Below are positions 34,388 through 43,818 of a stretch of 64,000 nucleotides of DNA, in pieces; position 1 is the first letter of the stretch; every line of letters begins with the position of its first letter. This DNA comes from an uncultured Acidobacteriia bacterium. Its GTDB lineage: Bacteria; Acidobacteriota; Terriglobia; Bryobacterales; Bryobacteraceae. Under the pieces are notes generated by a model, which worked only from the letters and a program-made list of their open reading frames with translations, ran no database searches and had not been told where the DNA came from. The position numbers and the translations under genes are program-made. The stretch lies in the NCBI GenBank assembly GCA_903923395.1, contig CAIXXM010000092.1, forward strand, positions 1-64,000, written 5' to 3'.

Positions 34388-37213
34388 TTAGTCCGCTGCC
34401 AACACGCGGGCGAAGAAATCCGTCTGTTTCATGGCGGAATCGGCGGGCACGGGCGGCGCGAACAGATATCCCTGTGCGTAGTTACAGCCGAGCGAGATCA
34501 ACTCATCCAGCTGGGCCTGTGTCTCCACGCCTTCGGCCACCACACTCATCTCGAGCGACCGCGCCAGCAGAATGATCGTTCGTACAATTTGCGTGGTTTC
34601 TTTCTTCTGGCCAATGCCGGCCACGAACGATTGATCGATCTTCAACTCGCAAAAAGGCAGACGGTGTAAGTAACTCAGCGAAGAGAAGCCCGTACCGAAA
34701 TCATCAATACTGAGCCGGATGCCCATGGCCCGGACCTGGTTCAGCACGGCAATCGCTTCCTCGGTTTTATCCGCCACAATACTTTCTGTGATCTCCAGGT
34801 TCAGCGCCTCCGCAGGCACGCGTGCGGCATCCAGAATCGACCGCATCTTTTGCAGCAGGCCGGGCTCGTCGAACTGCCGGGCAGAGAGATTCACACTGAT
34901 GGTAAAGTTCCGGCCCGCCTGCGTGGCGCGCCAAACAGCCAGTTGCTCGCAAGCCTCACGCAACACCCACGCCCCAATGGGAACCACAAGTCCAGTTTCA
35001 TCGGCCATCGAGATGAAATCCCGCGGAAAAACCAGCCCCCGGAGCGGATGATGCCACCGGACCACCGCCTCAAACCCAACCGTCTGCCCGGTGACTAAAG
35101 AAACTTTGGGCTGATAATGCACCCGCAACTCCCCGCGTTCTACCGCGCCGCGCAGATCCGTTTCGAGATTGAGCCTCGCCACCGCGCGCTCACGCATCAC
35201 CGGGGTGAAGAGTTCATAGCGCTGCTTGCCGCGGCTCTTGGCGTGATACATGGCCGTATCCGCATCGCGCAGCACGTCTTCCGGATTGGTTTCCGCCGAC
35301 CCCAGCGCCACACCAATGCTGCAGGAAGCAAAAACCTGGTGGCCGTTCAGATCGAAGACAGGGCGCAGGTCCGCCAGCAACTTCTCCGCGCACATTGTCG
35401 GCAACGATAAATCCGGCACGGGGTCCAGCAGAATTCCAAACTCGTCGCCGCCCAGGCGCGCCAGGGTGACCTGCCCCGGTGCGAGGCCGCTGCGGTAAGC
35501 ACAATCCTTCAAGCGTTCAGAGATAGAGACCAGCAGACGGTCACCCACCGCATGGCCCAAACTGTCGTTGACCAGCTTGAAGCGGTCCAGATCCAGGAAC
35601 AGAAAGGCAAACAGCGGTGACTTGCCGGAACGCATGCGCTCGATTGCCTGGTCCAGTTTGTCGATAAGGAACAGCCGGTTGGAAAGACCGGTCAGCGGAT
35701 CTTCGAGTTTCCCGGCGGTAACATCGGTCTGGGAACCGGCCATGCGGGTAGCGCGGCCAGCCTCATCAAAGACGGCCACGCCACGGCAAAGCATCCAGCG
35801 GTAAGAGCCGTCGCGGTGGCGAATCCGGTGCTCGCTCTGCAGATGCGGCGTCCCTTGCGTCAAATGGCTGTCCACACAATCTTTGAGCCAGGGAAGATCA
35901 TCAGGATGAACGCGCTTCAACCACTCTTCGGGATCGCTCGATATCTCATCCGCGGAATAGCCGAGCATGTTCTTCCAGCGCTCCGAGTAATACACCTCGT
36001 CGCTGACCAGATTCCAGTCCCACAAGCCATCCTTCGAACCCAAAGCCGCCAGGGCATAGCGCTCATCGCTCTGGCGCAGGGCTTCAGTACGCTCGCTCAC
36101 CCTTTGCTCCAGACCCTCATTGAGCCGGGTCACCTGAGCCGCATAGCTGCTCGAAAGGGAAACGTAGGCACCAATCGCGAATGTTCCAGCCAGCCCCATC
36201 AGAAGAGCCCACCAGGGCTGCCAGGTGCGGTTTTGGCTCAGATACGTGGCAGAGGGAGTACAAACCATTGCCCACTCCCGCGCCGCGACGTTGAAACGCT
36301 TGGAAAACCGGAAGTCTGCAGGAGTAAGAGCTTCTGTCTCTGACAGCGGCTTGCCGTTTCTTTCACTGGCCGCCGGATGGAAATGCAGCAGCCGTTTGCC
36401 CGCCGGACTGCTCAAGTCATAAAACTGGATATTGATCTCGAGCGGATTTAGCTGCCCAACGGCTTTCTCCAGCACAGCAGCAACCTCAAAAATCACCAGC
36501 GTGTAGCCCGCCAGATTCTGGCGCCGCTCCTCCAGCGATCCATTCGTCAGCGCGGGCCGGTAAACCGGCAGAAAAACCGGCACGCCGAATCCGTCAACGG
36601 TCTTTTCCACCAATCGGAACCGGTTGGTTTGCCGTGGCTCCCCTGTGTCCCGCACCTGGTCGAGAATGTCCGCGGTACTCTTTTGTTCCCCGGAATCGAA
36701 GCCAAGAACCTGCAGCGCGGCCATCCGGGGATACATCCGCGTAATCGGAAAATACTCACTTCGCGGAGCCTCTGGTTTGGGATTACTGCTACTCCCGCCG
36801 CGAATCTGAATCGTCCGTCGCTCTTCGAGACTCAACTGCCGCTCATAGGCTGCCCGGTCCGCATCCTTGACGCGTGGCATCCACTCCAACGCCAGCACAG
36901 TAGGGTGCGATTCCTGCTCATGGCGCGCGTAAGTCTCAAAGGAAAGCCGGTCAGGATGACCAGAGACTTCGACAAACGCAGTCAGCGAACGCAACACAGC
37001 GAGATTCGCCTCAATTTCGCGCTTCACTGCAGAGAGAAAATTCTCACTGGTGAGCTGAAATTCAGTCTGAATTTCCCGTTGCTCCCGCGCACGAACCCCG
37101 AAAAATGCCGCAAACGCCAGCGTCACGCCACACAGAAGCGCGATGGAGATTGCGACCGAAGTCCTGGGCAGTGTTCTCCTCCTGCGCCGCCTTCCGATCA
37201 CGTTTCTCAACAC
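34388..37213 (-). CDS. CHASE-PAS-GGDEF-EAL cyclic-di-GMP sensor protein
   Basis: The 941-residue inner-membrane protein has TM1 (about 19-38), a periplasmic CHASE domain (about 60-300), TM2 (about 334-354), a PAS/PAC domain (about 380-500), GGDEF (about 515-670) and EAL (about 690-930). RLGGDEFGI is intact, so it could synthesise c-di-GMP. In EAL the signature reads EAV (GFEAVVRW), but NLSARQF, LEITES, IDDFGTGFSS, KIDQSFV and VVAEGVET are intact, so hydrolysis is still plausible. GTG 37213 (or GTG 37201) is likely the start, since the frame further upstream crosses a terminator belonging to the neighbouring gene. No ligand for CHASE is known. Confidence 0.88.
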   Translation of the reverse strand: MLRNVIGRRRRRRTLPRTSVAISIALLCGVTLAFAAFFGVRAREQREIQTEFQLTSENFLSAVKREIEANLAVLRSLTAFVEVSGHPDRLSFETYARHEQESHPTVLALEWMPRVKDADRAAYERQLSLEERRTIQIRGGSSSNPKPEAPRSEYFPITRMYPRMAALQVLGFDSGEQKSTADILDQVRDTGEPRQTNRFRLVEKTVDGFGVPVFLPVYRPALTNGSLEERRQNLAGYTLVIFEVAAVLEKAVGQLNPLEINIQFYDLSSPAGKRLLHFHPAASERNGKPLSETEALTPADFRFSKRFNVAAREWAMVCTPSATYLSQNRTWQPWWALLMGLAGTFAIGAYVSLSSSYAAQVTRLNEGLEQRVSERTEALRQSDERYALAALGSKDGLWDWNLVSDEVYYSERWKNMLGYSADEISSDPEEWLKRVHPDDLPWLKDCVDSHLTQGTPHLQSEHRIRHRDGSYRWMLCRGVAVFDEAGRATRMAGSQTDVTAGKLEDPLTGLSNRLFLIDKLDQAIERMRSGKSPLFAFLFLDLDRFKLVNDSLGHAVGDRLLVSISERLKDCAYRSGLAPGQVTLARLGGDEFGILLDPVPDLSLPTMCAEKLLADLRPVFDLNGHQVFASCSIGVALGSAETNPEDVLRDADTAMYHAKSRGKQRYELFTPVMRERAVARLNLETDLRGAVERGELRVHYQPKVSLVTGQTVGFEAVVRWHHPLRGLVFPRDFISMADETGLVVPIGAWVLREACEQLAVWRATQAGRNFTISVNLSARQFDEPGLLQKMRSILDAARVPAEALNLEITESIVADKTEEAIAVLNQVRAMGIRLSIDDFGTGFSSLSYLHRLPFCELKIDQSFVAGIGQKKETTQIVRTIILLARSLEMSVVAEGVETQAQLDELISLGCNYAQGYLFAPPVPADSAMKQTDFFARVLAAD

Positions 37214-37270
37214 TAGCTGATTTGCACACCAGTGGCAATAGCACGATAGTTTACGTGCATTTTTCAGCTG

Positions 37271-37317
37271 TAATAAAAAGCAAAAGAGGGAACAAAGCAT
37301 TCCGCCTTGTTCCCTCT
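37271..37317 (-). terminator. Intrinsic terminator after the Gfo/Idh gene
   Basis: An 11-bp perfect stem (37317-37307 with 37295-37285, loop 11 nt) is followed on the minus strand by TTTGCTTTTTATTA. It lies 33 bp downstream of the oxidoreductase stop and separates it from the downstream GGDEF-EAL gene. Confidence 0.9.
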
Positions 37318-37349
37318 CCATAAACACCGCGCAACGCGGAGTGAGGCGC

Positions 37350-38732
37350 TTAAGCTTTCTTGCCTTTCGCCAACTTGTCGAACTCCGTCCAGTGGACTTT
37401 GCGGTCTTCATCCACCGCCAGATTCGTCAACATCACGCTGATGGAATCATTGAGGCCGACTTCCAGATTCGCCAGCGGTGTCCCACCGTCTTTGCAATTC
37501 TTGAAGAAGCTCTCGAGTTCCGTATCCACCGGGTTCCGCGGCTCTTCGGGCATCATCACGCCTTTGGAGTAGAGCCACTGCCGCGCAAACTTGGTTTCGC
37601 GGTCCACAAAGCTGTCCTGCTGGATGTTGACCTTGTCGCGGTCCAGCAGAATCGGCACACCCTTGGCACCGCTGGCCGAAACCATGGTGGCACCGGCGAC
37701 CTTCTTCGCGGACTTTTCCCCCGCCTTGGTGATCGTCGGCGGCGGAGTCGGTTCGCGGTACCACGTGGCAAGCACGGGGTGCGTATCGTCACCAATGGTG
37801 ATTTCCACCGAACCCGCATCGCCCATGATGATTTCGCCGAATTCCGTGCGCGTGGAGCCGAAGAGCGAAAGGTGGGAAGTGGTGCTGGCATACATCGCCA
37901 TCAGCTTCTGCTTCTTCGGGTACTTGTAGATCATCTGGATGTTGTCATTGATGTCGCGGCCATCAAAGTGATAGTCGTGACCGCCCATGCCGATGACTTC
38001 CGTGGGTGCACCACCGAACATCCACTCGGCAACGTCCAACTGGTGCGAAGCAAGTTCCGCCGCCATACCGCCGGAGTATTCGCGGTAAAGACGCCAGTTG
38101 GCCATCTTCTGGTCTGCCAGGTTCGGCATCGGCTTCATCTTCCAGCCGGGGTTGCGGTTCCACTGGGCGTACATGTGAGTCACGTTGCCGAGCAGACCCT
38201 TGTCGATCATGCTCTTCACGGCCTGATAGAACACCGAATAGCGGCGCTGCAAACCAACCTGCATCACCTGCTTCGGACGGGAAGCGGAAAGCGCACGGAG
38301 TTCACCAACCTGTTCCGGCTTGAACACCAGGCTCTTTTCGCAGAACACGTGCTTGCCGGCGAGCAGCGCATCCTTGGTCACGGGGAAATGCATGAACAAA
38401 GGCACCGCAACAATGACGGCATCCAGATCGTTGCGGGCAATCAGTTCGCGATAATCCTTATACTTCGCCGGGTTCGTCCCGATCGTGGAGGCGGCCAGAT
38501 CCAGGGCTTCCTGCTTGATATCGCAGACCGCCAGGCAGTGACCGTTATCAACGCCCTTCAAGTGCTTCAACAGGTAGGCGCCGCGGCTGCCCGTGCCGAT
38601 GATGCCGAAGCGGACCTGATCGCCGCTGTTCTTGGTGACCGCCGGGGCGCCTTCAAGCGCGGTGGCGGCGACTGCCGCAGCCCCCGCAACCTTCATTGCG
38701 GAACGGCGGGTCAGATCGTTTGAAATCTCCAT
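37350..38732 (-). CDS. Tat-exported Gfo/Idh/MocA-family oxidoreductase
   Basis: The 460-residue protein starts with a twin-arginine signal (DLTRRSAMKVAGAAAVAA), followed by a Rossmann domain with FGIIGTGSRGAYLL (about 43-56) and the family-typical HVFCEKSLVF segment (conserved Lys near 131). The C-terminal half includes the substrate-binding region with GGMAAELASHQLDVAEWMFG, where the His/Asp pair is usual. NAD(P)-dependent oxidation or reduction of a sugar or inositol derivative is inferred from the family; exported members usually carry cofactor tightly. ATG 38732 puts the Tat signal at the N-terminus. A strong terminator follows. Confidence 0.88.
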   Translation of the reverse strand: MEISNDLTRRSAMKVAGAAAVAATALEGAPAVTKNSGDQVRFGIIGTGSRGAYLLKHLKGVDNGHCLAVCDIKQEALDLAASTIGTNPAKYKDYRELIARNDLDAVIVAVPLFMHFPVTKDALLAGKHVFCEKSLVFKPEQVGELRALSASRPKQVMQVGLQRRYSVFYQAVKSMIDKGLLGNVTHMYAQWNRNPGWKMKPMPNLADQKMANWRLYREYSGGMAAELASHQLDVAEWMFGGAPTEVIGMGGHDYHFDGRDINDNIQMIYKYPKKQKLMAMYASTTSHLSLFGSTRTEFGEIIMGDAGSVEITIGDDTHPVLATWYREPTPPPTITKAGEKSAKKVAGATMVSASGAKGVPILLDRDKVNIQQDSFVDRETKFARQWLYSKGVMMPEEPRNPVDTELESFFKNCKDGGTPLANLEVGLNDSISVMLTNLAVDEDRKVHWTEFDKLAKGKKA

Positions 38733-38873
38733 GGTGCTGTTCGTCTCCAGATGCGGTCCGTGATTCCGACCGAATACCAATTCTATGACAGTCTATCCCG
38801 GCGCGTCATATACGGCAAACGAGTTCGCGAGAATAATTGGTCCCGCCATGCCTGCTTGCTATTCTGCAAAGTT

Positions 38874-40277
38874 ATGATCGCGTTCGTACGGCCCGCGGCC
38901 CCACTGAACCGCTACATCCAGAATGTGCCGTTGAACTACATCCATCTGGCCGCTTACGTCCGTGAGCACGGTTACCAGCCGCTGATACTCGACACGATCT
39001 TTGAGGACATGCCGCCCTCCCGCGTGGATGAACTGATTCGGGAACACGGCATACGCGTCGCGGGAATCGGCTGCATGACCTGCGAACTTCCGCAAGCCCT
39101 CGAAGAAGCCAAACGCCTGAAGCAGGCCCACCCCGGCATCATCACCGTCTTCGGCGGCCCGCACCCCTCCGGAGCCCCAGAAGAGTGCCTGCAATCCGGC
39201 GTGGTCGATTATGTGATTGTCGGCGAAGGCGAAATCCCTCTGGTTGCCCTGCTGGATGCCCTGCGCGACGGACAGGCTCCAGGCCCGATCCCCGGCCTCT
39301 GGTCCATGCGCGGCGGCGAAATTCTGCCGGGCGGCAACGCCACCGTCCCGGATATCGAAAAACTCCCCCGTCCCGCCTATGACCTGCTGAATCTGGAAAA
39401 GTATTTCGCGCTTGATTCCCCCTGGCACTTCCCCAAAAGCCCCCGCGCAGTGCAATTCATCACAGAACGCGGCTGCCCCTACCAGTGCTCATACTGCCAT
39501 GAAATCCACACGAAGAAGTTCCGCGCCCTCCCGCCGGAAGCCGTTCTCGATCAAATGGAGTGGCTGGTGCGCGAATACGGCGTGCGCGAATTCATGATTG
39601 TCGATGACATCTTCAACTTCAATCTGGAACGGGCCAAAGCCATCTGCCGGGGCATTCTGGAACGGGGTTTGAAGATCCACCTGCAATTCCCCAACGGCGT
39701 CCGTGGCGACCGCTTTGACGACGAATTGCTCGGGCTCATGAAACAGGCTGGTACGCACTACATGGCCATTGCCATTGAGACCGTTTCGCCGAAGTTCCAG
39801 AAACTGGTGCGGAAGAACCTCAAGATCGACAAATCGCGGCAGGCACTGCGCTGGGCCCGCGCCCACGGTATCGAAGTCAGCGGCTTCTTTATGATTGGCT
39901 TCCCCGGCGAAACCGAACACGAAGTGCGCCAAACCCTCGACTTCGCCATCGAAGAACCCTTTGACCAGGTCTTTATCTCGATCGTGGCCCCGTTCAAAGG
40001 CACCAAGCTGCGCGGCGACATGGAAGCCGGCAAGTTCGGCGAACTCTCGGTAGAAGGCACCGCGGCACTCCAGGAACTGTTTCCCATCGTCCACAACCAG
40101 GCACTCTCCGCCCGGCGGCTCCAGAAACTGCAAAAGGAAGCCTACTGGCGCTTCTACCGGCGGCCGAGGGCGCTGCTGCAACTTGGCAGGAAAATGACGA
40201 ACCGGCGGAATATCACGAAAATCGTGCGCGCTGTCACGCGCCGCATTACCGAACGCCGCGCCGTCAGCGTGAACTAA
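38874..40277 (+). CDS. B12-binding-domain radical SAM protein
   Basis: The 467-residue protein has an N-terminal cobalamin-binding-type Rossmann region (about 5-130, with VAGIGCMTCELPQALEEA and FGGPHPSGAPEE) and a radical SAM barrel with the cluster motif C-x3-C-x2-C in ERGCPYQCSYCHEIH at about 200-210, followed by FMIVDDIFNFN and MAIAIETVSPKFQ. Related BchE-type enzymes methylate or cyclise diverse substrates; this one has no biosynthetic neighbours, so the substrate is unknown. ATG 38874 is preferred to an earlier frame start because it gives the standard MIAFVRPAAPLN opening. Confidence 0.88.
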   Translation: MIAFVRPAAPLNRYIQNVPLNYIHLAAYVREHGYQPLILDTIFEDMPPSRVDELIREHGIRVAGIGCMTCELPQALEEAKRLKQAHPGIITVFGGPHPSGAPEECLQSGVVDYVIVGEGEIPLVALLDALRDGQAPGPIPGLWSMRGGEILPGGNATVPDIEKLPRPAYDLLNLEKYFALDSPWHFPKSPRAVQFITERGCPYQCSYCHEIHTKKFRALPPEAVLDQMEWLVREYGVREFMIVDDIFNFNLERAKAICRGILERGLKIHLQFPNGVRGDRFDDELLGLMKQAGTHYMAIAIETVSPKFQKLVRKNLKIDKSRQALRWARAHGIEVSGFFMIGFPGETEHEVRQTLDFAIEEPFDQVFISIVAPFKGTKLRGDMEAGKFGELSVEGTAALQELFPIVHNQALSARRLQKLQKEAYWRFYRRPRALLQLGRKMTNRRNITKIVRAVTRRITERRAVSVN

Positions 40278-40314
40278 CGGTTGAGAAACCGCGAACGGCG
40301 GCCTGTGCGGCTAA

Positions 40315-42087
40315 CTATTCCCACTCAATCGTGCCCGGCGGTTTGTGAGTGAGGTCATACCAAACGCCGTGGATGCCCGGGATCTCCAGAATGCGCGCCG
40401 CCATCGCACGCAACAGTGCTTCCGGCATACACACCGAATCAGCCGTCATGCCATCCACGGACTGAATCGGACGCAGCACGATGGAGTCCTTCGCTGTTGC
40501 TGTTCCAAGCGGAATCAGAATTACCGGGAACTGCCACACTTTGTCTTCGAAGCCCGAAGACTCTGACATCTGCCGCACAATCGCGTCAGCCCGGCGCAAC
40601 AGGTCGAGTCTCGGTTCGGTGATCGTACAGGCGAAAACCTGTTGTTCAGCCAGCGGACTCTTTGAAGCCACTTGCGCGATGATCCGGTTCACGCCCGCAG
40701 TCCGGTTGATCAGTTCCGTCGCTGTATCCTGCAGGCGTGCGGCTTCCGTGGGGAATGACTCAATCGCCAGCACCGGAGCGTAGGTTCTCGAATCGCCCTG
40801 CACACCCACGGAATGCACCGGGACAATGTAGCCATCGGGCGTCGCGGTCACCGCCGCGGCATGATCGGAACACAGGCAGCGGATTGCCAAACCGGGCCCG
40901 GGAAAGGGATGACGGTCCAGCAGCGCTGCGGGAAGTTCCAACTGGCGGCCGATTTCACGAACTTCATCCTTGTAGAAATCCGCCAGCGGTTCCACCACCC
41001 GCCCGGCTTCCATAAGTTTCTGGATGCCAGGCACCCGGTTGTGGTGCGTCTTGATCGTCGCCGCCTTCGCTGTGCCGCCGGATTCAATGGTGTCGGGGTA
41101 GATGGTTCCCTGCCCAAGAATCCAGTGCCCGTCGAGCAAGCCGCGCGATTCGATGATCCGCTCCTGCACCTTCACGAACTGCTCACCGATGATGTGGCGC
41201 TTTTGCTCCGGCTCCGTGGCGGCTGCGAGCGGCGTCAGGAATTCAGCGGCAGCGCGTTCAATATCCACCACGCCGCTGCCCAGTTTGCTGAAGGTCTCTT
41301 CCACAAACGCCGTCTCGCCTTCACGCATCAACCCGGTATCCACGTAAACGCCGCGGACACGCTCCGGCCCCAAAGCCTGCAGGCACAGCGTAAAGGCAAC
41401 GGTGGAATCCACACCACCGGAAACGAAGAAGAAGACGTTGCGGTCGCCCACATTCCGGCGGATCTGCTCTTCCACCAGGGCCACGCGCCCGGCGGGATTC
41501 CAATCCTTCTCACAAGCGCAAATGTCGAGAACGAAATTCTGCAGGATTTGCCGGCCGTAGGAAGTATGCACCACTTCCGGATGGAACTGCACACCATAGA
41601 GCCGCCGCGTTGGATCTTCCAGCGCCGCCGCCGGACACGTATGCGTACTGGCCAGGAACCGGAACCCCGCAGGAGGCGCAGTCACCAGATCGCGGTGGGA
41701 CATCCATACCTGACTGTGCTCCGCAACGCCAGCCAGCAGTGGCGATTCGACCGCAAACCGGTCGAGTACAGCCAAACCGTACTCGCCTTTTACACCATGG
41801 CTGACCGTGCCGCCCAGCAGATGTGTGATCAGCTGTTGGCCGTAACAGATCCCAAGAACAGGGATGCCTGAGGCCAGCAGCGTTGGATCAATCGTCGGAC
41901 TCGCCGGATCATAGACGCTGCTGGGGCCGCCGGAAATAATCACACCCCGGACGTGCTGCAGCTCAGCAGCGGGCGTTTCACTGGGAAAAATCGCCGCCGT
42001 CACCCCAAGTTCACGAACCTTCCGCGTAATGAGGTGACAATACTGGCCGCCCGCGTCCAGTACGGCAATCTGTGCTGGTGTCTCTAC
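40315..42087 (-). CDS. guaA: GMP synthase (glutamine-hydrolysing), apparent GTA start
   Basis: The enzyme makes GMP from XMP, ATP and glutamine. The GATase domain has IAVLDAGGQYCHLITRKVRELGV at about 7-29, nucleophile Cys81 in GICYGQQ and VQFHPEV with the His/Glu pair. The ATP-pyrophosphatase domain has VSGGVDST, and the C-terminal dimerisation domain ends KPPGTIEWE, a normal terminus. No ATG, GTG or TTG lies upstream of residue 29. The reading frame starts sensibly at GTA (42087-42085), exactly where a GAGG site eight bases upstream predicts initiation; GTG 42003 would delete the first strand. GTA is non-canonical, so mutation, sequencing error or true GUA initiation must be considered. The gene starts 11 bp after ctpA. 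Confidence 0.88.
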   Translation of the reverse strand, partial: VETPAQIAVLDAGGQYCHLITRKVRELGVTAAIFPSETPAAELQHVRGVIISGGPSSVYDPASPTIDPTLLASGIPVLGICYGQQLITHLLGGTVSHGVKGEYGLAVLDRFAVESPLLAGVAEHSQVWMSHRDLVTAPPAGFRFLASTHTCPAAALEDPTRRLYGVQFHPEVVHTSYGRQILQNFVLDICACEKDWNPAGRVALVEEQIRRNVGDRNVFFFVSGGVDSTVAFTLCLQALGPERVRGVYVDTGLMREGETAFVEETFSKLGSGVVDIERAAAEFLTPLAAATEPEQKRHIIGEQFVKVQERIIESRGLLDGHWILGQGTIYPDTIESGGTAKAATIKTHHNRVPGIQKLMEAGRVVEPLADFYKDEVREIGRQLELPAALLDRHPFPGPGLAIRCLCSDHAAAVTATPDGYIVPVHSVGVQGDSRTYAPVLAIESFPTEAARLQDTATELINRTAGVNRIIAQVASKSPLAEQQVFACTITEPRLDLLRRADAIVRQMSESSGFEDKVWQFPVILIPLGTATAKDSIVLRPIQSVDGMTADSVCMPEALLRAMAARILEIPGIHGVWYDLTHKPPGTIEWE

Positions 42088-42098
42088 GGTCCCGTCCT

Positions 42099-43691
42099 CT
42101 ACTTCTGCATTCTCTGCACGATGATCTTCTTGGCGGACTTCAGCAGCGCCTGTGCCTTGGGCAGAGACTCGATCGCCTTCTCGACGGCGGGGTCTGTCGA
42201 GATGTCATACTTGCGGCTTTCGTCCACGCTGAAGGCAGTCTTATAGATTTCGCTCTGCAGGCGGGTGCGGGTCCAGGCGTAGTCCGACGTAAAGTCGGCT
42301 TCGGTGAACTGAATCCCCTGCTTGAGCGCCCAGTCATGGAAGTCATTCATGACCTGGGTATCCACCTTCCAGCCGTCGGGCAGCTTGATGTTGCCGCGCT
42401 TGGCGAAGAAGGTCTTGGTGTAGTTGAACAGCGCGTACTTGACCAGCATGGTGGCCTGGAAAGTATCGAGCTTCGCGGGAATAAACTTCTCATCAGGAGA
42501 GATTCCGCCGCCGCCGTACACCGTGCGTCCGGAATCCGTCATCTTCACGTCCGCCGGATTGCGCGCTTCCGTGTTGTTCTTGTAGTAGTACTCGAAGAAC
42601 GATGTATTGGTGTAATCGCGCTGGATCAACCGGCCGCTCGGAGTGTAGTACTTCGCAGTGGTGATGGAGAGCGCCGTGGTTTCAGACATCGGCATCACCG
42701 TCTGCACCAGGCCTTTGCCGAACGTGTTGTCACCGATAATCCAGGCGCGGTCATGATCCTGCAGCGCACCGGATACGATTTCGGCGGCGGAAGCAGAGTA
42801 GCGGTCCACCAGAACAACGATGGGATAATCGCGGCCCTTGTTGCCGTTGCGCGCCGTGTAAACGCGCTCTGGTGAGGAACGGCCTTTGTGGGAAACGATG
42901 ACGTCGCCCTTGGGCAGGAAGTGATCCCCCACCGCGACGGCTTCATTCAACAAACCGCCGGGATTGTGGCGAAGATCCAGAACCAACCCCTTGAGCTTCT
43001 CTTCGTCCATGGCTTTGAGCGCTTCTTCCATCTCGCGGCTCGTGGTTTCATTGAACGATTCAATGAATAGATACCCAATGCCAGGCTTGACCAGGAATGC
43101 ATCCGGCACGCTCTTGCGGCTGATCTCATCGCGCACCAGATTGAAGATAAGCGGGGTGTCCACACCCTCGCGGCTCACTTTGATCTGCACTGCGGTACCA
43201 CGGGGTCCCTTGAGCATGTCCGCAACCTTTGTGGAATCCAGGTTCGCCGTGCTCTTGTCGTTGACCTCAATAATGTTGTCGCCGGGGCGGATGCCAGCCT
43301 TGTAAGCGGGCGAGCCAACAAACGGAGCCACCACGATGGTCGTTCCATTGCGGCCCTGCACCGTCATGCCGATGCCGTAATAATGTCCCTGCTGATCTTC
43401 CCGGAACTGCTTCAGGTCCTTTGGATCAAAGAAATTGCTGTGGGGGTCGAGCGTCCGGAGCATGCCGGGAATCGCACCCTTGTAGATTGCCTTGTCCGGA
43501 CTCAGCGGATCAGCGAAGTTTTCCTCCACCACCGTATAGACCTTGGTGAAGTTCTTCAGGCTGGTCTTCACATCGTCATCAGCGGGTGCCGCCGAGACAG
43601 AATCGACCCGTGGGCCGTACATTCCGCCAAGGATGGAACCTGCGAGTACGAGAATCGGAACTACGAGATACGAGCGGCGTTGAAGAGCCAT
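42099..43691 (-). CDS. ctpA: C-terminal processing protease (S41, CtpA/Prc type)
   Basis: This 530-residue periplasmic serine protease has a signal/anchor (about 5-24), a PDZ domain (about 105-190, with GIRPGDNIIEVN) and the S41 domain. The catalytic pair is Ser301 in DRYSASAAE and Lys326 in GDNTFGKG, 25 residues apart as in E. coli Prc. The LVLDLRHNPGG motif at 236-246 is present. ATG 43691 is preferred to a longer in-frame start since it directly precedes the hydrophobic segment. Family members trim or degrade envelope proteins from their C-termini. It is followed 11 bp later by guaA. Confidence 0.92.
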   Translation of the reverse strand: MALQRRSYLVVPILVLAGSILGGMYGPRVDSVSAAPADDDVKTSLKNFTKVYTVVEENFADPLSPDKAIYKGAIPGMLRTLDPHSNFFDPKDLKQFREDQQGHYYGIGMTVQGRNGTTIVVAPFVGSPAYKAGIRPGDNIIEVNDKSTANLDSTKVADMLKGPRGTAVQIKVSREGVDTPLIFNLVRDEISRKSVPDAFLVKPGIGYLFIESFNETTSREMEEALKAMDEEKLKGLVLDLRHNPGGLLNEAVAVGDHFLPKGDVIVSHKGRSSPERVYTARNGNKGRDYPIVVLVDRYSASAAEIVSGALQDHDRAWIIGDNTFGKGLVQTVMPMSETTALSITTAKYYTPSGRLIQRDYTNTSFFEYYYKNNTEARNPADVKMTDSGRTVYGGGGISPDEKFIPAKLDTFQATMLVKYALFNYTKTFFAKRGNIKLPDGWKVDTQVMNDFHDWALKQGIQFTEADFTSDYAWTRTRLQSEIYKTAFSVDESRKYDISTDPAVEKAIESLPKAQALLKSAKKIIVQRMQK

Positions 43692-43750
43692 CTGGAGACA
43701 AGTCCGTCCTTTAGCGCAGTATAGCAATCGCGGCGCAAAAAACACCGCTG

Positions 43751-43795
43751 TAAAAGAACAGACGCGCGATACCGGCAAACCGATACCACGCGTCT
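43751..43795 (-). terminator. G-U-rich intrinsic terminator of the PEP-CTERM gene
   Basis: On the minus strand a 16-bp stem (43795-43780 with 43775-43760) closes with a 4-nt loop; three positions are G-U wobbles that pair only in this strand's RNA. It is followed by TGTTCTTTTA. It sits 23 bp after the gene stop. Confidence 0.8.
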
Positions 43796-43818
43796 CAAGG
43801 AAAAAATATGGTTTGGTG

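Noticed and set aside
37341-38723. 460-codon plus-strand open frame antisense to the Gfo/Idh gene
   Set aside because: The minus-strand protein has Tat signal and Rossmann motif; the antisense frame has none.
40813-41871. Plus-strand open frame antisense to guaA
   Set aside because: guaA motifs are intact on the minus strand; composition of the antisense frame is nonspecific.
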